Positions 55,810 to 64,000 of a stretch of DNA of 64,000 bases are shown one piece after another. The stretch lies in the NCBI GenBank assembly GCA_037833965.1, contig AP031355.1:15773501-15837500 (forward strand), given 5' to 3'. The notes under the pieces are model-generated. The model was not told where the DNA came from. It searched no databases and worked only from the letters and a program-made list of their open reading frames with translations. The translations under genes and the position numbers were made by a program. Every line of letters starts with the position of its first letter. The stretch's first letter is position 1. This stretch comes from Marchantia polymorpha subsp. ruderalis (lineage: Eukaryota; Streptophyta; Marchantiopsida; Marchantiales; Marchantiaceae).

Positions 55810-57255
55810 TCAAAGCTCGTCCTTGGCACTGCCTGCAGAAAGATCTCTGGTCTTCAAAGTCGAGCAGGAGTCGACGGGAGCAATGCCCACTCGCTCGTTC
55901 GCCACATCGTACAGGAAGTAATGGTTCTGCTGCTGAATGTTTCCGATGATGGTGAAGTCGCTGGTTCCAGCCAACGCCAAGCAAGTGGTCCCCTGATCAT
56001 CGACCTGCAAGAACATATTATTGGCTGGAAGCACAAGATCCACACTCTGGAATTGGAACGTGACGGAGGGGAAAGTCGGGTTCGCGACCGCCGACAAATC
56101 GTAGCAGAGGTCGAGCCCAATCTGCGAGCTGTCGATCTGAGTGTACTGAATAAGCGACTGCAGCTTCGTGAGGAGAGGAATGTAAGCCGACTGGATGAGC
56201 TGCGTGATAGTGGTCCCCGAGTCCAAAATCACTCCTCCCTGGCCGGTCAAGACATTGAGTGCGAAATCGCTGGACCGAATCCCCGACACCGGTTTATTGT
56301 TCACCAAAATGCCATTCAGCTTCACGTAGTAGAACGTATCGGCCGCCGGGTTGCGGATCAGAGGAGTGTATTGGATCTTAGCCTTCAGACTGTTGCCAGT
56401 AGACTCTGCAGCATCTCCCAGAAGCAGAGGGCTCGTCTCCGAGGCCGAGCTTGAAGCGTCGACAAGACAGTAGGAAAATTTCGACCCGATCAGGGATCCG
56501 ATCTGCTCGTTGAAGGAGATGGCACCGCGGCCCAACCCGACCAGTCCATCGGTGCCGGAGAATGTGCCCTGGTTTCGCTTCCCGCAGCCGAATGCGAAAT
56601 TGGGGACCGTCTGAGTGGAGCCATCTGTGGCGGTGAGGGTCAGAGTGTCGAGGGCGAAGTCTCCCTGCGTGGTGCTCTGATCCCCATAGCCGTAGCGGTA
56701 CGTGCAGTAGCCCCAGTTGTAGGACACTTGAGGCAGCTCGCCGCAGAGTGAGCTGAAGTAGCGAATTTTCTTATAGGTCGAGGATTTGCGAGGGTCGAAG
56801 AGTGGATCAGGCTGCTGGTAACAGACCGAGCAAGGAGCGCACTGCAGCCAGACGAGGTCACTGCCCGTGTCGGCGATGGCCGTCCTCGTCTGCGGGGGCG
56901 TTCCTAGGGAGATGCTCATGATATATCCTCCCGGCGCTGCAGCCACGGGCGACTGGAAGCTGCTGGCTTTGGTTGACAGCTCGATCGTTGGGTCGAAGTT
57001 GAGTCCTCTCGGAGTCACTCCGGCTGCCACAATGCTTTTGAACGCTGCAGCTCGGGCTTGACTCCTCTTCACAGCGCTGTGAATTCTCTCGGCAAATGTA
57101 GTCTGCGCGTCGTGGAGTGGAGAGTCTGCATGATGGTCTAAATGCTTCAGATCAATGGAGATAATTTTATCGTTTTCACACGTAGAAAGACTTGCAAATG
57201 TGATGTGCACTACTGCTATCAGCAGCAAAACATTCAAGCGGTGGAGAGCGGCCAT
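55810..57255 (-). CDS. Nepenthesin-like aspartic protease (A1 family), copy 2, C-terminal KDEL
   Basis: An intronless gene for 481 residues starting MAALHRLNVLLL. A signal peptide (about 1-23) and prosegment (to about 100) are followed by DTGSD (D129), the nepenthesin cysteine insert (QCAPCSVCYQQPD to GYCTYRYGYG) and DSGTT (D345). It ends SAGSAKDEL, a textbook ER-retrieval signal. If used, the enzyme would be held in the ER or ER-derived bodies rather than secreted or sent to the vacuole. KDEL is well known on plant papain-type proteases of dying cells, but I know of none on nepenthesin-like proteases. It is a tandem paralog of the gene at 52066-53514 in the same orientation, 3.7 kb apart (stop to stop). 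Confidence 0.94.
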   Translation of the reverse strand: MAALHRLNVLLLIAVVHITFASLSTCENDKIISIDLKHLDHHADSPLHDAQTTFAERIHSAVKRSQARAAAFKSIVAAGVTPRGLNFDPTIELSTKASSFQSPVAAAPGGYIMSISLGTPPQTRTAIADTGSDLVWLQCAPCSVCYQQPDPLFDPRKSSTYKKIRYFSSLCGELPQVSYNWGYCTYRYGYGDQSTTQGDFALDTLTLTATDGSTQTVPNFAFGCGKRNQGTFSGTDGLVGLGRGAISFNEQIGSLIGSKFSYCLVDASSSASETSPLLLGDAAESTGNSLKAKIQYTPLIRNPAADTFYYVKLNGILVNNKPVSGIRSSDFALNVLTGQGGVILDSGTTITQLIQSAYIPLLTKLQSLIQYTQIDSSQIGLDLCYDLSAVANPTFPSVTFQFQSVDLVLPANNMFLQVDDQGTTCLALAGTSDFTIIGNIQQQNHYFLYDVANERVGIAPVDSCSTLKTRDLSAGSAKDEL

Positions 57256-57356
57256 TTTCCTCGACTGAGGCCCACAAAGATGGATATTTAGCTGGTCGTT
57301 GCCTGAGGACTGTGAGAGGAGGCGATGGCTTGATGAAATGGAAGAAGTTTGAGAGC

Positions 57357-57364
57357 TTTATACA
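57357..57364 (-). promoter_or_regulatory. TATA box-like site of protease copy 2
   Basis: On the minus strand TGTATAAA lies about 102 bases before the ATG, close to the spacing seen for copy 1. Confidence 0.55.
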
Positions 57365-57677
57365 TTTCCAAAAGCTTGGGCCACTTGTTTCTTGTGACGC
57401 CTGAATACCGTGCATGAGTTAGATCTCACCCAAGCCGTCGTTTAGATCTGGCGGAGATCCCCACCCATAACTATTCAGTCCAACATCTGATCCGGACCTT
57501 GAGGGAGACCTCATATTTGCAAACATAACATCACTGTGTGTGTATGCAGTGTGATCACGCTTTACTTGCCCGAAGCCTAAGCTGAGCTTGACTTGATTCC
57601 TGCAGAACCATAGTATCAGTTATACGCTGCAGCAGCACCTAAATGTCTACAACATGCAATTTTAAGCCTATATGAAC

Positions 57678-57770
57678 CTTTCAATGAAGGTCACTCAGTT
57701 TAAGCATTAATTCTCTGGAAATCGTTCATTGAAGGTTACACAGTTCAAGAAATTATTCGTCTTGCAATCG
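57678..57770. repeat. 45-bp diverged tandem duplication
   Basis: TCAATGAAGGTCACTCAGTT at 57681 recurs as TCATTGAAGGTTACACAGTT at 57726, an offset of 45, and the TTAATTC/TTATTCG tails also resemble each other. It lies upstream of protease copy 2 on the minus strand. Confidence 0.6.
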
Positions 57771-59399
57771 CTACGAACATCGTGTGGGGCCGATTATGTG
57801 GCAAGCAAGGCATAATTTTTTAAAAATACATCCAGAATGGGAAATAACTCGCCATACTGATACATAATTATGTGTTGAATCCAAGTGGGCGATGAGAAAA
57901 GGATCGCACTGGTGCTTAATACGGATCCAAATATTTTCCGCTAGCCTGCTAGGTTCAGGCTCAATTGAGCATTTACTCATAAAATTATACCAAAGGATCG
58001 TGGAAACTGGTGTGACTACTCAGCAGATTAGTATGACTCAGTGTATTTGCAGTTAATTGATAACCCGTTTCAAGTGTTTTGTTTCATATTGATATTGCTT
58101 GTAGCCGGGATAGCTGAAAGTTTCTGTCGAATATCATGCCCATGTAAGCACGGGTTCCTTCATCCGCAGACTTCGAAATTTTCCTTTCAGACCCAGATGT
58201 GGCAGTTAATCCTACTTTAAGACTAAGTCTCTACTCACTAAAGACTAGCAGTGATGAACTCACTCGTAAATAACAGGTAGTCTCCAAGTTTGTGGATGGA
58301 TAGTGCGGCAAAAGAATCTCTCTTAAAAGAGCTTTCTTCCTTGTTATTGGAAATCAATTATGACATGGGCTGCACTAGAGGGAGACGCGTGGTGGATTCA
58401 AGACCACCGTGTTCTACCTACTGGATGGACAGCGTTGACAATTTGTTGACACAAATGCGTATCTACGCAACCTTACAACTGCGAGAGAGCTTTGACATGA
58501 AAAAAAATTCCGGTGGTTGTAAGACGTCAGTTGTAGATGCGCAACGGAGATCTGAATTTCTTGCACTTCGTTTTTAATCACTTCTTTGTCAAAGGGAAAA
58601 ATGAATTACTTGCCAGAGAAGTTGTTAGCAGTTGATATTGCAAGTGATATTCTCGTTCACAACGTTTATACTTTACAGCATAGGGTGAGCTAGAACCTCC
58701 GCATACATTGTAATGATGGTCAAAGAATCACTTGATGGATTTAAAGCTCAGTAGTGCTCATGCGTATGATCCCTGCTGAGCTCTGCAAATGAACATTCCC
58801 GTTGTGTTATCCAGAATCTTATGTCCATGAATTGTCATTCAATGTCGACAAAACTGTCAACAATAAATCGATGCTAGATAGTTCAAGATTCTCTGTCAGT
58901 CAAATGAATCACCAGATGTATGAAATCGACGATACGATCTGATCATTTCTTTGAGGCAACGAGAAAATTCATCTTGAGAAGGAAAACTAATGATCTTTTA
59001 CTGGTGATGAGAACAGTTACTGAACATGCTGAGAGAATTTTAATGGAAAATGCTTCTAGTCTAAAGACTGACTATAGCTGACGTTCTAATAAATCTTCAA
59101 GCAGTAAAGTTGATCAGGTGAGGGACTAGATAATCCATCAAAAGGAAGTGATGTCATATGAAAGTCAAATATTGTATCTGTTCAAATGTTTCTCATTGCA
59201 TGCAGACCTCTGATAGATGCAGCATAATTTCTTGGGGTAGTTCTTTCCACTGAAACAAGACCTGCATCACTCCCGGATGATCATTTCGATATTTCAGGTC
59301 TACATACTCGCAACAAACCTGAACTCATTGTACGGTAGGATCAACTTTCTCCGATCTCAAAATGATATCGATGTCACTCCTGAGCTATTCTCCATCAAA

Positions 59400-59712
59400 G
59401 TTTTCACTTGTAGCCGCTAGCCCCAGCAGCTGCTTTGCCTTCTCGAGCTCGCATACTGAATACTACTAGCACATAGAGTTGCACACGAATCATCAGGTGC
59501 TATTCCAAGTCTTTCGTTATCGACGTCATACAAGAAATATTGATCGGCTCGAGGCTGTTTCCGGTTATGGACAAGTCACTGGTTCCAGCAAACACAATGC
59601 AGCTAGTCTCCTGGTTGTGGCCGTGCGGCCAGATGTTGCTAAGTGACGGAAGGAAAAGTGGGACTGCTGACACAGAATCGTAGCAGATGTAAAGTCCGAT
59701 TTCAAGCCGAAA
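59400..59712 (-). pseudogene. Relic of a third nepenthesin-like protease (C-terminal part)
   Basis: On the minus strand the fragments run in gene order: LYICYDSVSAVPLFLPSLS, then CIVFAGTSDLSITGN, then after a frameshift QYFLYDVDNERLGIAPDDSC. They match the corresponding C-terminal blocks of the two intact copies (LCYDLSAVANPTFPSV, CLALAGTSDFTIIGN, YFLYDVANERVGIAPVDSC). The part between the first two blocks is shortened. The last codons end without a KDEL-like signal. The N-terminal two thirds, including both catalytic aspartates, are gone or unrecognisable. Confidence 0.85.
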
Positions 59713-61314
59713 TTAAGCTTCTTGGGTAACTATAGATATCACAGTACGAGTTGTTCCACTAACGTATGGAACAAAACCCCAAAATATATAAACCCTATAT
59801 ATTACAAAAATGTAATCTCTTCAATTACCAGGATTATACATGTGTCAATTGCTACACTTGGCCAAAGCTCGCAAAGGTCCTTCAGATTGATCAGTGGGAA
59901 ATTTTGTCACATACATTCATGGTTCTTTTGTTTGACCATGATTTGCATCACAATCCAGTGCCTCGACTTAACTCTCAAACTACATCACAATGGAATGACT
60001 CGCTCGCAGTAATAATCTGCACTTCACATAAATTCTCTTGCACCATGATATTATTTAAATGCTAGTCTTTTGTATGTAATCTTCAAACTTAAGACAGGAT
60101 ATATTTTCGGAAATCATGTCAGAATGATCTGGAGTTAGACATGAAGTAGTAAGTTTGTTATTGGTTCGATTTAGTACTTCCTTTTCGTCATTATGGAAGG
60201 TTATCATAAACTCTAGGATTTGAGAGACGTGGCAAGATAATAGAAGATCTAGTCAGACGTTAGCCTTCTTGCAAATCCATGATATTTGCCTCCATGCAAC
60301 TTGTGCTGTATCCCATGCGAGGAAAACCTGTGGAACCCTGTAATCACGAGTTTAGAGCTTTAATCACAGCGTGATCGGCACTCGCGCAGTAGAATATGCG
60401 CTATGTTAGTTTATCGTCAGATTCCGAGATCATGGGTTGAAGCTCCCATCCAAAGCACAGCCCATGCAATTCGACATTACATCATAATGCCCGCCCTCTC
60501 AACTTTGCTTCTGCACCATTTATCACTGAGAATAATTCTCAAGTAGTTCGCTTTTCATGCAAAACTCAAATTTTGTAGCGCGAAGACTAACGTTGGTCCC
60601 ATCCGATTGAGACCTAAGGACTCTATATTCAGGAACTCATTTTCTTCTCAGCGCTGGTCTTTTCATCACAGAGGCATGAACACTCAACTTGAATTGCCAA
60701 TGTCAATGATGAAGGAAATCCAAACTCAATGCTGTATCAGTATATAGATACCTTCTTGCAAGGCAAACATGCCGCATACTTCGAGACGCAATTTCTCAAC
60801 AGCATGCAGATTGTGCAAGTATTAGACTCATTTCGCATCAGAGACCAAGTCAAAGGGTTGAATTTTGACATCTTAATCATGTGAAGCGTCTAGAATAGAG
60901 ATGCCGGTTTTTGAGGCCAGATCTCACCACTATCTGGTAGGAAAGTCAATCATGATTCAGATCATGGCTAGGCTGGGCCAGCTACTTTGGAATGCATGGA
61001 CAACTATAAAACCATGCAATGATGAACTTTGTGTAAGTTCATCATCGCCGTCCCATACCTTGGGTCAGACTACATATTCTTACAAAGGTTGTCATCTGAT
61101 TCGCCAGGTACCGATGTGTTTGCAACTGGTTTGCCGTTTGCAGATTAAGGCTTAGTACTGCCAATATGATTCACACGGTCTTCCTTACCCTACATATATA
61201 GCCACGGTTTTATACTTCCGGCAACACATTTGATGAAGATGAACATACTGAATGGTTGAAATTATATGGTTCACTCTTTCTTCCGATTGTCTGGTCCTCT
61301 AACTGGGTGATTCG
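59713..61314. other. Unassigned DNA
   Basis: No recognisable gene. Two overlapping ORFs near 59722-60065 (96 and 99 codons, plus) have no family signature. Upstream remains of the third protease copy might lie here but are too diverged to see. Confidence 0.4.
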
Positions 61315-61623
61315 ATGTTATGTAAGCAGCCGACTTGCAAGCAAACGAATATGGCACCAGCTATCATGGACTACCCCAATGCTCATTTTGTAAGCGTCGT
61401 TATAAGCGTCGTCATGGCAACATATGCTCGTGTGCCACAAAGATTACCTACGCGGTCCGCCGGCCTGTCTGAGAACTCTTATTACAAAACTTGTCCTGAA
61501 GCAGCTTGGATCGCTTGTGCGTGAAAAAAATTCTTAAGAAAGACAAAATGTTTTCTGGTGCCTTCAACAGGTTGAAGTTCCACGATCGCTGGGTTATGGT
61601 GAATGTGAATGTTTACTCATGTT
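61315..61623 (+). pseudogene. Possible class III peroxidase relic
   Basis: ORF 61315-61524 encodes a hydrophobic signal-like segment (FVSVVISVVMATYA) and then LSENSYYKTCPEAAWIACA before a stop. L-S-x-x-x-Y-x-x-T-C-P-x-A is how mature class III peroxidases begin. About 50 bases later LKFHDRWV (from 61572) resembles the distal-histidine block L-R-F-H-D-C-F-V, but the conserved Cys is Arg. The residues normally between these blocks are absent, and no proximal-His or later motif is seen. The evidence is two short motifs in the right order, so this is tentative. Confidence 0.4.
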
Positions 61624-64000
61624 GAGGTAGTGATAGCTCACGTATACAAACACTCAGAGGTTATTATTGTCAGCATTCTCAGCGTTTCTAGATAGCAAGA
61701 ATATTATTCTAGAGTTTACAGTACTACGGTTGGAATTTAGTTCTGGTTTCAATTCTAAAGTCCGTCTCTTAGTATCCAGGATCTGCAGGGCTGAGATGCG
61801 TCCGTTCTTTTGAACTCGAACACAAGCAACCAAACAGGAAGGCAAGCTCATGTTAAATCGGGCTCAGAGGTATTACGGAGATCGACGAAATCAAGGCAGT
61901 TTCGAATACTTCTGCCTTGGTTTGTCTCCTGCGTGGAGATTCTCATCATGGTTGCTCCCTACACCAAAGTCAAGGTTAGTTTCTATTATACTGGCTGATC
62001 TCTCCTACAATAACGAAATCGGGTCTCCTTCCTCCATTTGTCCATAATGTGTTGCACAGCAACTTGTTTTGTAACTATCTTGTGACTGAGTCTGCCAATT
62101 GTAAGAGTTAGGGTCGGAGGCCCAACATGACCAGTTGCTCTGGGTCGCAGAGACAGCGTGCAGTCCACGGACTTGATGGCTCACACCAGCTATGCGGATT
62201 TGATGCTTATTTCCCGACAAGGGTCCAGTGCAAGAGAAATGATTTCTCTCGGGTCTGAAAATCTTAAGCTGCCTGCATTTGTGCACCATTTGAGAAGGCA
62301 ATATTTCTTCCACCGTTTGAATGCTGATACTTGATTTGATGTCTTTAGGTCATCTCACCAAAATCATTAGCAACAGCAATGATACTTTTTTTCCGGTGCA
62401 GAAAACTGGGCAGAAAGTTCCAAATCCAGAGTAGAGCCGATGGAAGAATGTATTATATCGGTTTGATGTGCAGGTGCACACACTATCGCCCTGTTTCACC
62501 GTGAGTGAAATCCTCCCATAGATACAACTATGTATAAGAGATTCACCTTCTGCCGTAATTCTAACTCACATGTGCTGCAGGACTAGCACTCTCTTCTTAT
62601 TATCTCAAAACCTGGCTGAAGGTTATACAGAGAACACTGCGGGAATGGTAAAGATATGAAATCTGGGAGTGATCACCAAAACTGAAGGTGAAGACGTGAC
62701 AGTTAGTGAAGTAGGATTAAAAAATGTGGTTTCATGTAATATAAATGATTCTCTGAGCAGCAGGTAAGAAGATTATCGTCTCACGATCCTTCATCGGATT
62801 CGCGGCATAGGTAAGATCAAATCATTTGGTTTCCAAAGTTTCCAAAGTAAACAACAATTCTAGATCCATTAAGGATCCCTCATGCTTTGGTGTGTTCGAT
62901 GCTCAGTATGCTCAATGCATGAAGAGCAACAAACTGTGGATTAAATCGATGTCTTCATCTGTTCATGGATGACACTTTTTCTATTTACCTTTAAACTTCA
63001 TACTTGATTTTTTTTCGCCATAAAACAATGCTTTCGATTCTAGATAGCGGTTGTAAAGAAAAGGATGGACGATACGTAGGGAGGCATGATGAGATATACA
63101 TTTCGTGTTGAAATGTTGAGTGTGGCCTGTAAACGTTATTCGCAGAAAACGAGGCAAGTGATCAGAGTAGAAGAAGAAAGATCAGCTCCAAGAGTCGGAT
63201 CTCTTTTAATCAATGAATTCTTTTTTGGCATGGGTAGACACTTCAAATCAGGAAAATAATGGATGTTACGAAAATCGTTTCAATTGAAAATGCGAAGAGA
63301 TTCTATCTTGGCTTGGCAATAGAATTCTATAGATGATTGTAGGTTAATGGGAGGTTTAAGGAAGAAACGCAATTCACCTGGTCACAACTTAATTCTTGGG
63401 ATGCAATATTGTGAACTAACGCGTTGGGGCATGACCACAAAGTATAATAAGAGGTTCTTGATTTGACATGTCTGACCGGGAATATATTCTGACCATGAGA
63501 AAAGATAAATCTGTACCGATTAAACTAGAGTATTATATAGTATAATACAGGGTTTAGGAATTCCACCTGTATTTTATTGTTAAAATCGAATTGAATTTTC
63601 AAAAGACTGAATAATTTTTTTCGCCATGCACCAGTGATGGAACTACTTCACTTCTTGGCTCAGAAGGTTTCTTCTTGAAGATAGTGAGATTTCGTCACAC
63701 AGTGTGCTAATGTATGTGCATCAATACGCGAGGCTCTTTCAGAGGTTTCTCTTCACATGCTTCGGTGCCTTGTGAGCCAAAACTCCCCACCCTTCAGCGT
63801 TTGTAATCCAGGTGAGGGTTCGAGCTCCCATAATCTAACTTCTCTGATCTCAAGCCATATGCTCTAAGTGTATTCAAGACAACGAGATCATAAACACTTG
63901 ATCTTCCACAGACAAATTGTCTAAAACTGAAACTAACAACATCCTGTCTGTTATTTTCACAAGAGCGGCAGACAAGCTCTTCGTAACATAAAGATCTAAC
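61624..64000. other. Unassigned DNA at the right edge
   Basis: Only short ORFs (longest 102 codons, 62005-62313 minus) without family signature. No repeats, RNA genes or hairpins that I can support. Confidence 0.4.

Larger units (their letters stand above)
57256..59399. other. Spacer between protease copy 2 and the relic
   Basis: Contains the copy-2 promoter. A 45-base unit is duplicated with changes at about 57680-57770 (TCAATGAAGGTCACTCAGTT, then TCATTGAAGGTTACACAGTT). A 95-codon ORF at 58290-58577 has no recognisable family. Confidence 0.45.

Noticed and set aside
63800-63840. tRNA T-arm-like string GGGTTCGAGCTCCCA, and a similar one near 60435
   Set aside because: No acceptor, D or anticodon arms could be built around either; stem pairing is poor. 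A tRNA-derived SINE tail is conceivable but not supported.

Overview
Organism. This is nuclear DNA of a land plant, most likely the liverwort Marchantia polymorpha. The genes are split by short GT-AG introns, and the proteins are plant-type: a nepenthesin-like protease pair, a GID-complex RING subunit, a plant-type CCR4 protein and a DNL zinc-finger protein. The decayed repeat ORF at 45.8-48.2 kb carries blocks that I recall from a large Marchantia transposon-derived protein family. The species call rests on that recollection and was not searched.

Layout. 1-2 kb: unassigned. 2-9 kb: very AT-rich and gene-free, holding one tRNA-Lys(CUU). 9-20.8 kb: mixed composition with no recognisable gene, but one perfect 22-bp hairpin. 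20.8-22.1 kb (minus): two-exon gene for a mitochondrial DNL-type zinc-finger protein. 22.1-23.1 kb: shared divergent promoter region. 23.1-29.1 kb (plus): 14-exon CCR4-type deadenylase, all catalytic motifs intact, whose reconstructed exons join in frame. 29-37.6 kb: unassigned DNA with a perfect 24-bp hairpin, an AT-rich block with an inverted-repeat element, then the GA-rich promoter and leader of the next gene. 37.7-38.8 kb (plus): intronless RMD5/GID2-type E3 ligase subunit. 41.9-49.2 kb: a nest of mobile elements, made up of a decayed Ty3/gypsy pol, a minus-strand Ty1/copia 3' end with LTR, a decayed mobile-domain plus coiled-coil gene, a clean hAT-like MITE with 8-bp target duplication, and LTR-like repeats. 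52.0-59.7 kb (minus): tandem array of two intact aspartic proteases and one broken relic. 61.3-61.6 kb: possible class III peroxidase relic. The rest is unassigned.

How it fits together. The intact genes are housekeeping in kind: mRNA deadenylation, protein import or Hsp70 maintenance in mitochondria, and ubiquitin ligation, plus secretory-pathway proteases. They do not form a pathway. The most unusual points are the C-terminal KDEL on one aspartic protease (LDEL on its twin), a short palindromic CGCCTTCGGCG motif spread through the repeat nest, the hAT-like MITE filled with GGTTAACCGG motifs, and two perfect hairpins outside any gene. I found no operon-like or defence-type novel system.
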